From assembly GCA_944381085.1 (NCBI GenBank), contig CALWJX010000001.1, forward strand, positions 1 through 64,000: DNA of 64,000 nt, given 5' to 3'. Numbering within the stretch: the first letter of the stretch is position 1; each line of letters opens with the position of its first letter. Both the position numbers and the translations under genes were made by a program. This document shows positions 39,120-46,425 of this stretch, in pieces. Below the pieces are notes generated by a model that was not told the DNA's origin, made no database searches, and saw only the letters and a list, made by a program, of their open reading frames with translations. This stretch comes from an uncultured Clostridia bacterium (GTDB lineage: Bacteria > Bacillota > Clostridia > Oscillospirales > CAG-272).

Positions 39120-40223
39120 GTGGACAGTATATTTGATTATATAAAATGGAGAGGAGATTTGTCCTTTTCCGAAAATACCGTCAATGAGATTGACAATATG
39201 ATATTCAATATGCTGGTTTATATTGATTTTGACAAAATCGGTAAAGAAAACAGTGAGAATAATATTGACCTTAAAACGGCGGAGAAGATATATTTTTCTG
39301 ATAAAGAGAACGAGGAGAAAAAGATAGGGATTATAATACCCACACAGAAAATATATAAAATGTTCAGAGAAATGGTCAAGTACAGAAGATTTGCCGAAGT
39401 GGAGGTATCCGATTTTGTCAATGATATCAGTATAGAAAACGAATATCAGTTCTGCGCCGTGACATTTCACCTCTCCGATAAGCTGATGTTCGTATCTTTC
39501 AGAGGGACTGACGATACGATTGTCGGATGGCATGAGGATTTTAATCTTTCATACATCAAAGCGGTTCCTTCTCAGAGGTTTTCCGTAGAATATTTAAACA
39601 AGGTTGCGTCGAAATATCCTGAGAAAAATATTTACGTCGGCGGACACTCAAAGGGTGGAAATCTCGCGGTATATTCGGCGGTGCATTGCGATAATTGCAT
39701 AAAGGAAAGAATTATTAAGGTTTACAATAACGACGGTCCCGGTTTTTCCGAAGAAATGATACAGTCGGACGCTTATAAGGAAATGGAAAAGCGTTTGGTT
39801 AATTTCGTCCCGCAATCCTCAATGGTGGGAATGATGTTCAGTCACGGGAAAATCAAGATAGTCAAAAGCCGTCAAAAGGGAATTTTTCAGCACGACGGAT
39901 TTTCATGGGAATTGTATGGTCCGAGATTTATAAGACTCGAAAAGCTTTCCAACAGGGGAGTTAAAAATGAAAGACAGTTCAAAGCAAGTATGAGCAGAAT
40001 GAGTCTTGAAGACAGGCAGAAATTTGTCACTATGTTTTTTGACATATTGGGGGAAACCGGGGCAAAAACTCTGGAAGAGCTTACGGAAAGCAGCCTGAAA
40101 AATATTTCGGTCGTGCTGAAGACAATTAACAGCCTCGATAAGCCTCAGAAGGAAATGATGCAGACTTTGGTCGTAAAGCTTCTGGATCTGAAAGGCTTTA
40201 AAAAAAGCGGGAAGACGAAGTGA
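39120..40223 (+). CDS. Mbeg1-like alpha/beta-hydrolase (DUF2974)
   Basis: A 367-residue protein; the GTG at 39120 follows AAAAGGAG and gives the usual family opening (M/V)DSIFDYIKWRGDLSF. The hydrolase core is VTFHLSDKLMFVSFRGTDDTIVGWHEDFNLSY and the nucleophile elbow GGHSKGGNLAVYSA (Ser in G-x-S-K-G), followed by VYNNDGPGFSEEM where an acidic residue of the triad is likely. A catalytic His is not pinned down but FQHDGFSWEL is a candidate. Family knowledge: Mbeg1-like proteins are predicted lipases/esterases of unknown substrate, frequent in gut Clostridia. No signal peptide. It precedes the toxin region without being clearly linked to it. Confidence 0.82.
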   Translation: MDSIFDYIKWRGDLSFSENTVNEIDNMIFNMLVYIDFDKIGKENSENNIDLKTAEKIYFSDKENEEKKIGIIIPTQKIYKMFREMVKYRRFAEVEVSDFVNDISIENEYQFCAVTFHLSDKLMFVSFRGTDDTIVGWHEDFNLSYIKAVPSQRFSVEYLNKVASKYPEKNIYVGGHSKGGNLAVYSAVHCDNCIKERIIKVYNNDGPGFSEEMIQSDAYKEMEKRLVNFVPQSSMVGMMFSHGKIKIVKSRQKGIFQHDGFSWELYGPRFIRLEKLSNRGVKNERQFKASMSRMSLEDRQKFVTMFFDILGETGAKTLEELTESSLKNISVVLKTINSLDKPQKEMMQTLVVKLLDLKGFKKSGKTK

Positions 40224-40302
40224 ATTTTTTTCAATAGAATAACTTTGGTTTTTCGTAATATAATTGTTTTGATAGTGAAACACTGGATATTTGAGGGGTT
40301 TC

Positions 40303-40362
40303 ATGCATACAAATATGGATTTGATATCTTGTTTTAGTAGAATTGGCAATGATAGTGTGTGA
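40303..40362 (+). other. Short open frame with a good ribosome binding site, possible true 5' end of the next gene
   Basis: GAGGGG lies just before ATG at 40303, and the frame gives MHTNMDLISCFSRIGNDSV, then TGA. The next gene has no ribosome binding site of its own and begins in the +1 frame inside this one. At GTGTGTG (40355-40361) a one-register slip would join ...IGNDSV to CEYPDNKVIRKIE. So the two frames may once have been one gene, now broken by a dinucleotide-repeat slip, or the slip may be a sequencing or assembly error. Confidence 0.35.
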
Positions 40363-40984
40363 ATATCCTGACAATAAAGTAATACGAAAAATAGAAATTA
40401 TTATAGGAGAATTTGATCCCTATAATGAGGTCGATAAAAATAAGGTTAAAGTGTATTATAACAATGGCGACCAAGTAGAATGGGATACAACAGATGTTGA
40501 GTGTGGTTATAATGACACTCTTGGCATTGATTCAAAAGGTGAATTTATTTACGGGACTTCCTTAAGAGGAATATTTTGTGTCTATGCGAAAACAGGAGAA
40601 TTAAAATGGAAAAGCAAACGTTGGGCAAGCACTGTAGTTGTAAATCCAAATGATACCATATCTTGCCTTGCTATCAAAAAAATTTTTATTTTATCTCCAT
40701 CCGGAAAACTTATTAAAGAAATAAAAACACATCGAGAATGTTCTATAGAATATCTAAATGATCAGTTTTTTATGATCGGTTTTTCAGCTAAAGAATGGAC
40801 AATTGTAGACGCAGAAACTTTATCAAACCAATACATAATACCGGCAAAAGTTTTTTTGTCGCGTATTAGATTGGCAAAAAAAGAAGGAAACCTTTTATAC
40901 ATTGATTATTGGCTTGAAGAAGGCATTATTTCTCCAAATAATGAACACCATGTAATTGACTTGGAGCCATATGCATGTAAGTAG
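40349..40984 (+). CDS. Hypothetical protein, candidate orphan immunity protein (beta-propeller-like)
   Basis: A 211-residue AT-rich gene. The protein is a run of short beta strands with Gly/Asn/Asp turns: NKVKVYYNNGDQVEWDTTDVECGYNDTLGIDSKGEFIYGTSLRGIFCVYAKTGELKWKSKRWASTVVV, then FILSPSGKLIKEIK, a pattern like WD/PQQ-type blades. No signal peptide. It is directly followed by a strong hairpin and then by the toxin cassettes, so it may be an immunity gene left from an earlier, displaced cassette. The start is uncertain: the ATG at 40349 has no ribosome binding site, and the real start may be 40303 if a frameshift is present (see the neighbouring entry). Confidence 0.55.
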   Translation: MIVCEYPDNKVIRKIEIIIGEFDPYNEVDKNKVKVYYNNGDQVEWDTTDVECGYNDTLGIDSKGEFIYGTSLRGIFCVYAKTGELKWKSKRWASTVVVNPNDTISCLAIKKIFILSPSGKLIKEIKTHRECSIEYLNDQFFMIGFSAKEWTIVDAETLSNQYIIPAKVFLSRIRLAKKEGNLLYIDYWLEEGIISPNNEHHVIDLEPYACK

Positions 40985-40997
40985 CAAGGTTGTCGAT

Positions 40998-41040
40998 GCG
41001 TGTAAAGGGAATCGAAAGATTCCCTTTACACGCAGAGTTT
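40998..41040 (+). terminator. Perfect 16-bp hairpin with GAAA loop, probable terminator
   Basis: GCGTGTAAAGGGAATC, GAAA, GATTCCCTTTACACGC, followed by AGAGTTTTAAG. The stem is perfect and the GAAA loop is a stable tetraloop. The T run is short and interrupted, so termination is probable but an mRNA-stabilising role is possible. It separates the orphan gene from cassette 1. Confidence 0.6.
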
Positions 41041-41068
41041 TAAGATAATGATTTCTTAAGCAACTAAT

Positions 41069-42058
41069 GTGAAAACCGACAACGGCGGAATGTTCTGGGA
41101 TACGGTATTTGATGTAGTTTCGCTGTGTGCAAGCGTAGTGGATGTAATCAAGAACCCGGACGACCCTTGGGCATGGGCAGGTCTTGCCGCCGATGTGGTT
41201 TCACTTGCGGTTCCCTGTGTGACCGGGGGAGGAGCTATAGTAAAAGTAGCATCCAGAGCTGACGATGTTATCGATCTTGGTAGAACGGTAGATAAAGTTA
41301 CGGACGTTGCGGATACTGTACATGACGGAACAAAAGCGCTAAGCCAATTGGAAATACCGGATTGTTTTGTTGCGGGAACAACAGTAACGACATCTGAGGG
41401 AGAAAAACCAATAGAAAAAGTTCAGGCAGGCGATTATGTATGGGCAAGCGACCCCGAGACAGGGGAGGTCGGACTAAAACAGGTAGTAAAGACATTTGTA
41501 AATGAGACCACCCATGTTACCAAAATAACAGTCAACGGGGAAGAAATAACCTCAACACAGACACATCCGTACTATGTAGCGGACAAGGGCTGGGTGCTTG
41601 CCGGTAATCTTCGTGCGGGTGACATCCTTGTTATGCTCAACGGTGAGCATGTAGTGCTTGAACAGGTACAGCATGAAATATTGGAATCTCCGGTTGTTAC
41701 TTACAACTTCGAGGTTGAGGATTTTCATACTTATTATGTTGGTGAGAATGAGATACTGGTACATAATAAGTGCATATATGATGAAATTGTTGAAGGTGTG
41801 GTTGATATACCACAGCTCAAATATACGAACAAGGTACTAAAGCAAATGAGCAATACAGCTGATCTTTACCATGGTTTTCCATCTATGATTGATGATATGC
41901 TTGACATAGGGAAGAAAAGTGTAATAATAGGTGAAGATAAAATGAAGTATTTGAAAATTGAAATTTCCGGATCGATTAATGGGCGTAGTGGTGTTTTCGA
42001 GTATATAATGGATGCAACTGGAATCTGTAATCATAGATACTTTAGGGGGTTAAAATGA
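41069..42058 (+). CDS. Polymorphic toxin fragment, cassette 1: pretoxin HINT domain plus C-terminal toxin
   Basis: A 329-residue frame starting at a GTG with no ribosome binding site, just after an in-frame stop; I read it as a displaced 3' toxin segment, not a complete gene. Residues 1-90 are the pretoxin linker (DTVFDVVSLCASVVDVI, WAWAGLAADVVSLAVPC, GGGAIVKVAS). A HINT protease fold spans about 99-235: CFVAGTTVTTSEGEKPIEKVQAGD, TQTHPYYV, LRAGDILVMLNGEHV and EDFHTYYVGENEILVHN, with the nucleophile Cys at 99 and the VHN-KC junction at ~231-235. The 94-residue tip after the junction has YHGFPSMIDDMLDIG, EISGSINGRSGVFEYI and NHRYFRG, a small basic toxin domain whose activity I cannot name. The next gene overlaps by 4 bp. 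Confidence 0.8.
   Translation: MKTDNGGMFWDTVFDVVSLCASVVDVIKNPDDPWAWAGLAADVVSLAVPCVTGGGAIVKVASRADDVIDLGRTVDKVTDVADTVHDGTKALSQLEIPDCFVAGTTVTTSEGEKPIEKVQAGDYVWASDPETGEVGLKQVVKTFVNETTHVTKITVNGEEITSTQTHPYYVADKGWVLAGNLRAGDILVMLNGEHVVLEQVQHEILESPVVTYNFEVEDFHTYYVGENEILVHNKCIYDEIVEGVVDIPQLKYTNKVLKQMSNTADLYHGFPSMIDDMLDIGKKSVIIGEDKMKYLKIEISGSINGRSGVFEYIMDATGICNHRYFRGLK
41164..41297 (+). repeat. Pretoxin repeat, copy 1
   Basis: This segment and 42521-42655 are nearly the same DNA. Both code for WAWxGLAADVVSxAVPxxTGGGAIVKVASxADDVIDLGRTVDK. The identity is highest over about 70 bases starting GGAGGAGCTATAGT and ending GAACGGTAGATAAAG. A third, shorter trace is at 43735. This is the homology at which cassettes could recombine. 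Confidence 0.7.
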
Positions 42059-42378
42059 GCAATTATAGTTGGATGAGTAAAGATTTATATTCCAAATCTA
42101 TATATATTTCAGAATATGAATCAGCTTGGAAAATTTCTTGTGCAAAAAGTCTCATCAGTGAAGCATTACAAAATCAAGTAATAATCTTAGGTGGGGATAT
42201 TCTTAATTTGAATTTGGAATACACGGACGATAATTGGTATTATGAACCAAATAAAGCTAAAGACATAAATTATAACTCAATTAAAAGTTGTAATTGTATG
42301 GAGAATTATCTAAAAAAGTATATTGACCTCCATGGTGTCGATTATTATATAATAATTGTTTGTGTTACCAAGCTTTAA
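42055..42378 (+). CDS. Candidate immunity protein for cassette 1
   Basis: A 107-residue, AT-rich gene that starts inside the toxin stop (ATGA overlap), the usual arrangement of a toxin and its immunity gene. The protein has QVIILGGDILNLNLEYTDDNWYYEPNKAKD and a C-terminal YLKKYIDLHGVDYYIIIVCVTKL. The G-G-D then D-N-W-Y-Y layout resembles small immunity proteins of the Imm40 type, but this family name is tentative. Soluble, no signal peptide. The partner is the 94-residue tip of the gene ending at 42058. Confidence 0.65.
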   Translation: MSNYSWMSKDLYSKSIYISEYESAWKISCAKSLISEALQNQVIILGGDILNLNLEYTDDNWYYEPNKAKDINYNSIKSCNCMENYLKKYIDLHGVDYYIIIVCVTKL

Positions 42379-42510
42379 ATACTAACCCTACATAACTCCT
42401 ACTAATTCAGTTAATATTTGTTTTCATAAAAACTATGACATGGCAGTGTCCGCATGGATGCTGCTCATGTTAAAATCCAATATTGTTATTACGGACATCA
42501 CAGTTGCTAA

Positions 42511-43386
42511 GTGCCCGATACCTCTTGGGCATGGGTAGGTCTTGCCGCCGATGTAGTCTCTGTGGCAGTACCGTTCGCGACCGGAGGAGGAGCTATAGTC
42601 AAAGTAGCATCCAAAGCTGACGATGTTATCGATCTTGGTAGAACGGTAGATAAAGCACTTGATGTTGCAGACACTGCCGCAGACATTGGAAAAGCAGCAG
42701 ATAGAATCGATGATGTCAATGACTCTTCAAGAGCTGTAAAGAACATATGTGAAAGAGCTTGTTTCATAGCCGGAACTTTAATTGAGACTGATAACGGCTC
42801 TGTTCCGATTGAAGAAATAACCGCGGGGATGTTGGTATATGCGCATAATCCCGATACCGGAGAGACAGAGCTTAAAGAAGTGGTACAGACGTTTGTCAGA
42901 GAGACAAACGAGCTTGTACACATCAAAGTAAACGGCGAAGAGATCATCTCTACACCTACACATCCGTTCTGGGTACCGCAAAAGGGTTGGACTGACGCGA
43001 TACAACTTCGCGCCGGAGACAGACTGCAGCTACTGAATGGCGAGTATGTCATCATAGAGCAGGTACAGCACGAAATCCTTGAAGCACCGGTAACCGTATA
43101 CAACTTTGAAGTTGAGGATTTTCATACGTATTATGTTTCTGATAGTGCTGTATTGGTGCATAATAAATGTGGTGAATTTAATGATGATCAAAAAGCATTG
43201 ATTGAGTTGGCAAAAGAAAGTAGAAAGGGTGTAACACGTTCTGAAGCTAATATTTTGGTCGATTGGGCAGAAGAATACGGACTTAATTCTCATCGTCCAA
43301 TGATGCACGTCAATAAATCCGGAATTTGGTCGGAAATAGAACATATAAAAATATTCAAATATCACATTCCTATAATTGGAGAGTAG
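42511..43386 (+). CDS. Polymorphic toxin fragment, cassette 2: pretoxin HINT domain plus C-terminal nuclease-like toxin
   Basis: A 291-residue frame from a GTG with no ribosome binding site, starting in the middle of the pretoxin linker (DTSWAWVGLAADVVSVAVP), so it is also a displaced 3' segment. The HINT domain spans about 84-219: CFIAGTLIETDNGSVPIEEITAGM, TPTHPFWVPQKGW, LRAGDRLQLLNGEYV, EDFHTYYVSDSAVLVHNKC. The 71-residue tip after the junction has LIELAKESRKGVTRSEANILVDWAEEYGLNSHRPMMHVNKSGIW and HIKIFKYHIPI; the clustered His residues suggest a metal-dependent nuclease of the HNH/GHH kind, which is inference. An immunity-like gene follows 41 bp later. Confidence 0.78.
   Translation: MPDTSWAWVGLAADVVSVAVPFATGGGAIVKVASKADDVIDLGRTVDKALDVADTAADIGKAADRIDDVNDSSRAVKNICERACFIAGTLIETDNGSVPIEEITAGMLVYAHNPDTGETELKEVVQTFVRETNELVHIKVNGEEIISTPTHPFWVPQKGWTDAIQLRAGDRLQLLNGEYVIIEQVQHEILEAPVTVYNFEVEDFHTYYVSDSAVLVHNKCGEFNDDQKALIELAKESRKGVTRSEANILVDWAEEYGLNSHRPMMHVNKSGIWSEIEHIKIFKYHIPIIGE
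42521..42655 (+). repeat. Pretoxin repeat, copy 2
   Basis: Nearly the same DNA as 41164-41297 (see that entry). The gap between the immunity gene of cassette 1 (ends 42378) and this repeat contains only AT-rich sequence with no supported gene. Confidence 0.7.
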
Positions 43387-43427
43387 AAAGGTTTGATAAA
43401 GTGTAATGGAAAGGAAAGGCCATAATT

Positions 43428-43727
43428 ATGAAGTATGTAAACATAATTTACGATGAGGATGGTAACGATACGGATATATTATTGGTACCTGATCAAGTTT
43501 CTCATAACATAGATGAAATTGGACAAGCTTTTTTTGATTGGTTGTCTAAAACAAAAGATCATGGTTATTGGCGAGTTGCTGAAGATGGACACAAATATTT
43601 AGCTGCCGGAACAGATGAGTTTGTAAAATGGTTGAAAGATAATTATGGAAATTTGGAAGATGGAGAAATAAGAGTAATAGAAAGAGACACAAAGTATAAT
43701 CCTAAATATCCATATACTTATTTTTGA
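43428..43727 (+). CDS. Candidate immunity protein for cassette 2
   Basis: A 99-residue AT-rich gene. The protein, KYVNIIYDEDGNDTDILLVPDQVSHNIDEIGQAFFDWLSKTKDHGYW then GTDEFVKWLKDNYGNLEDGEIRVIERD, has the IPD/VPD...IGxxFxDWL...DHxYW...GFxKWLxxNY layout that I associate with immunity proteins next to small His-rich toxins. It lies 41 bp downstream of the cassette 2 toxin, with the ribosome binding site GAAAGG. Soluble, acidic. The link to the toxin is inferred from position. Confidence 0.7.
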   Translation: MKYVNIIYDEDGNDTDILLVPDQVSHNIDEIGQAFFDWLSKTKDHGYWRVAEDGHKYLAAGTDEFVKWLKDNYGNLEDGEIRVIERDTKYNPKYPYTYF

Positions 43728-43734
43728 TTCAACC

Positions 43735-43778
43735 GATGTGATTTCTCTTGCGGTTCCCTGTGCGACCGGTGGAAAGAA
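43735..43778 (+). pseudogene. Vestige of a third pretoxin segment
   Basis: In one frame the DNA reads DVISLAVPCATGG and then degenerates. It matches DVVSLAVPCVTGG of cassette 1 at both protein and DNA level (ATTTCTCTTGCGGTTCCCTG). It begins 8 bp after the immunity stop of cassette 2, just where a third cassette would start, and marks a deletion or a recombination scar. Downstream to 43940 nothing else is recognisable. Confidence 0.6.
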
Positions 43779-43941
43779 TAGATAATAAACCGTATGCGGT
43801 TGAGATGTATCTTGAAAGCATAAAAAACGAATATTAACTTTTTTCGGATACGAACGAAAAAATGTAAAGTAATAACTTTTATCTTGATTGCAAAAATATA
43901 TTGACAAATACCACGAAAAATGTAAAATCAGAAAACGCAAA

Positions 43942-43978
43942 ATTGCCGCCTGAACGACATTAAAATCGTCAGGCGGAA
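43942..43978 (-). terminator. Rho-independent terminator of the oxidoreductase gene
   Basis: CCGCCTGACGA pairs with TCGTTCAGGCGG on the minus strand with one bulge, followed by CAATTTTG. It lies about 20 bp after the stop of the minus-strand gene. Confidence 0.6.
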
Positions 43979-43995
43979 GATTCCGGATATTGAAT

Positions 43996-45237
43996 TTATT
44001 CGGCGAACAGTTTATCCAGATATGCGATTTCTTCATCGGTAAGCTCATAATCCGAGTGTGAGCATCTCGGAAGGCGCGGCTCGCTCCCGTCACTTCCATA
44101 GAAGGGCGAGAGTGTATCGTTTTCATATTTCTTCCTGTCTTCTTCACTGTGAAAATCCGGAATATCGTACGGAACTCCCCGCTCCAGCAGGCTTCGGTGA
44201 GATAAAATGCCGACCGACGCCATTGTCGTGGCAAAATATTCGTCAAATATGGGCTTTTCGGAATTGCGTATACAGTTGAGGAATTCACGAATCACAAAAA
44301 AATCCCCGCCGCCGTGTCCGGCTTTTTCAATTAATTCTTTGTCTTCGTCATTCCATTCCGGCATATAAAAATTTATTTCTTCCTTTCCTTCGGGAATATC
44401 CCACGAGTTGTAACGAAGCATGATTTTGCCGTTTGTGCCCCTTACATTTTCTATCTGTCCCTTTTCGCCGCAGATACGGTAAGAGTTGCCGTGCGCTCCG
44501 TATGCCGCGCAGCCGGTAACCCGGAAAACCGAGTCGTCATTGTTCAGGCATGTGATTATCGCGGAGCGGTCTGCCGTTCCCGCCGCAAGCAGGGAATCGC
44601 TCGGATACGGGTCGAACACCGGCATGGCGCTTACTCTCACGGGAACAGAACCTGTAATATACATGAGTGGCGCGAGCGAATGGGTAATATAATAGGTTCT
44701 CGGTAGATAGTTCCGCCAATGTTTGCGGTAAGGTCGTATGCTTTTGATCTCCGCCGCGTTGTATGGATTAAGCGGATGGTTATATTCACCCTCGGCAAAC
44801 AGGACTTTGCCGAGACTTCCGCCGCGGTAGACTCTGCGCATTTCCTGATTGAACTGCATGAAAGGATAATTTTCGGAGAGCATATAGATTGCCTTGCTCT
44901 TTTCGGCGGCGCGGATAAGCGCAACTCCCTCAGCCATAGTGCAGTTACTGGTACATTCGCTCAAAACATGAATGTTTTTTTCAAGCGCGCGTATTGCGTA
45001 TTTTGCATGTTCATGGAAGAAGTTACATAGAAAAACCGCTTCCAGACCGGGATGGTTGATAAATTCATCGAAGCTTGTGTAAGCGGCAAGCGATTTGCCC
45101 AAATGCTTTTTCGCGTCTGCGAGTCTGTCCTCATTTTTATCACATACCGCGACAATGTCGCCGTTGTTGACAAGAATATTGTCATAAAAGGAAGAACCTC
45201 GTCCGAGTCCGAATATACCGAATTTTACCGTTTTCAT
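43996..45237 (-). CDS. Gfo/Idh/MocA family oxidoreductase
   Basis: A 413-residue NAD(P)-dependent sugar oxidoreductase. The start at 45237 gives MKTVKFGIFGLGRGSSFYDNILVNN, with the dinucleotide-binding glycine loop GLGRGS; the frame extends 54 codons further upstream but only through element R3, and GGGGGAT precedes the 45237 ATG. The family motif LSECTSNCTMAEGVALI around residues 93-109 corresponds to the E-K-P block (here Glu-Cys, so the usual Lys is absent), and SENYPFMQFNQEMRRV follows. No signal peptide. It is the second gene of a minus-strand operon with the DMT transporter, next to an AraC regulator, so a role in uptake and oxidation of a sugar or inositol-like compound is inferred. 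Confidence 0.85.
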   Translation of the reverse strand: MKTVKFGIFGLGRGSSFYDNILVNNGDIVAVCDKNEDRLADAKKHLGKSLAAYTSFDEFINHPGLEAVFLCNFFHEHAKYAIRALEKNIHVLSECTSNCTMAEGVALIRAAEKSKAIYMLSENYPFMQFNQEMRRVYRGGSLGKVLFAEGEYNHPLNPYNAAEIKSIRPYRKHWRNYLPRTYYITHSLAPLMYITGSVPVRVSAMPVFDPYPSDSLLAAGTADRSAIITCLNNDDSVFRVTGCAAYGAHGNSYRICGEKGQIENVRGTNGKIMLRYNSWDIPEGKEEINFYMPEWNDEDKELIEKAGHGGGDFFVIREFLNCIRNSEKPIFDEYFATTMASVGILSHRSLLERGVPYDIPDFHSEEDRKKYENDTLSPFYGSDGSEPRLPRCSHSDYELTDEEIAYLDKLFAE

Positions 45238-45400
45238 AAAAATCCCCCATGCTGTCTTAAGGCAGCGCAAATAGATATATAAAATTTTCATTTCGCAAAG
45301 CGAAACAATTTTGCATGGCAAAGCAAAAAGCATCTGGCTTTTCAGAAAATTTATGCGTGAAACCATATGAATTTTGGCGTGATATAATGTAACTTTCACG
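45238..45400 (-). repeat. Repeat family R3, copy 2: intercistronic element
   Basis: Read on the minus strand: ATATCACGCC, TTTCACGCAT, AAATTTTCTG, the hairpin AAAAGC-(5)-GCTTTT, an extra insert with TTTCGC-TTT-GCGAAA, ATTTGCGC, the terminal hairpin GCTGCC-TTAA-GACAGC, then ATGGGGGAT and the start codon. It fills the gap between the DMT transporter (stop at 45415) and the oxidoreductase start. Compare 24305-24426, which fills the ibrA-ibrB gap in the same orientation. Confidence 0.6.
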
Positions 45401-45414
45401 CAAACTTCCGTTTT

Positions 45415-46263
45415 TTATAAAATTACAAGCACAAGCACTCCGACAAAAGACAGCGCAACCGCCGCTATTTCTTTCTTTGAAGGGGTTTGCTTGCACAGTA
45501 TACTGATGACCGTGGAGACTATCATCACTCCTCCGGTAACGAACGGATATTGAACAGACGCGGGAAGCACCGCGAGCGCCAACAGCAGCATATAATTCGC
45601 GACGGTATTGATTGAACCGTATCCTGCTGTGTACAGAACAGCCTTTTTGTTTGGCTTTTCCAGCTTTTTTCGTATAATGAGAAGAATAATCCCCGATATA
45701 ATCATTGTATTTAAGGCTATCCATATACTGTATGAAGCCGAATCGGTCTTCTCAGTCTGAATCGACTGAAACATTTTCGACAACACTCCGGACATGCCGT
45801 TGAGTACAAAAACTCCGGCGTAATAAAGATATCCTTTTTTCTTTTCACCCTTTTCAAAGGTAAAGAGCAGGGCGACGCCGATAAAAATAACACATATGAT
45901 ATTTGCATATGTAATCGGTTCGTCATAAAAGACAATCCCTACAAAAAACGGAAGCAACATACCTCCGAGCATGGCGAAAAGCGAGTACAGCGACAGGTTG
46001 ATGTGCTCAAACGCTTTCAGGGAGCAAAAGGAGTACAATATTGAATTAATTGCCGCAAGGATTGCCATAAGCAGTGTGAAGGGTGTAAAACCAAGCCGAA
46101 ATTGATTGATTATCAGCAGACAAACGGCTCCGACAAGACTGCTGAGAAAAGTAAAAATAAATGTGGCGCCGATACCGCTGCCGCTTTGCTGCTGATATTG
46201 TTTATTGAATAAAAATTGAATTCCGAATAAAATTACCGAAAGGGTTAATAAACCGTAGTACAT
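45415..46263 (-). CDS. DMT superfamily transporter (EamA-like)
   Basis: A 282-residue membrane protein with ten predicted helices in two halves of five, the EamA/DMT layout. Landmarks: MYYGLLTLSVILFGIQFLFNKQYQQ, LLMAILAAINSILYSFCSLKAFEHINLSLYSLFAMLGGMLLPF, a cytosolic loop FEKGEKKKG, and YGSINTVANYMLLLALAVLPASVQYPFVTGGVMI in the second half. Exports or imports small metabolites; substrate unknown. It is the first gene of the operon with the Gfo/Idh/MocA gene and is divergent from the AraC regulator, with direct repeats between the two. Confidence 0.85.
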   Translation of the reverse strand: MYYGLLTLSVILFGIQFLFNKQYQQQSGSGIGATFIFTFLSSLVGAVCLLIINQFRLGFTPFTLLMAILAAINSILYSFCSLKAFEHINLSLYSLFAMLGGMLLPFFVGIVFYDEPITYANIICVIFIGVALLFTFEKGEKKKGYLYYAGVFVLNGMSGVLSKMFQSIQTEKTDSASYSIWIALNTMIISGIILLIIRKKLEKPNKKAVLYTAGYGSINTVANYMLLLALAVLPASVQYPFVTGGVMIVSTVISILCKQTPSKKEIAAVALSFVGVLVLVIL

Positions 46264-46303
46264 TTCAAAGTTTCCTTTACGTCTGGCTGTAAAACTATAT
46301 ACA

Positions 46304-46332
46304 ATTATACCATGTTAAAAACCGGGCGTAAA
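46304..46332 (-). promoter_or_regulatory. Promoter of the DMT/oxidoreductase operon
   Basis: Minus strand TTTACG, 17 bp, TATAAT with an extended -10 (TGG). Its -35 touches the first of two direct repeats that could bind the divergent AraC regulator. Confidence 0.6.
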
Positions 46333-46362
46333 TGGAATTATACCATAAATATATGGAATTAT
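46332..46362. promoter_or_regulatory. Two direct repeats, candidate AraC-family operator
   Basis: ATGGAATTAT occurs at 46332-46341 and again at 46353-46362, a 21-bp period, two turns of the helix, as expected for an AraC monomer pair. It ends 2 bp before the -35 of the AraC gene promoter (46365) and overlaps the -35 of the divergent operon promoter. A third motif AATTATACCAT occurs twice (46303 and 46337). Confidence 0.55.
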
Positions 46363-46364
46363 TC

Positions 46365-46393
46365 TTGACAAATCCGAAAGGTTCGGGTATAAT
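46365..46393 (+). promoter_or_regulatory. Promoter of the AraC regulator
   Basis: TTGACA, 17 bp, TATAAT, full match to consensus, 32 bp upstream of the TTG start. Confidence 0.75.
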
Positions 46394-46425
46394 ATCCGGT
46401 ATATAGACATTGGGAGGAGTAAAAT

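Noticed and set aside
41069..43386. Inteins in the two HINT frames
   Set aside because: There is no host protein continuing after the HINT domain; the region after VHN-KC is a short toxin-like tip followed by an immunity-like gene, as in polymorphic toxins.
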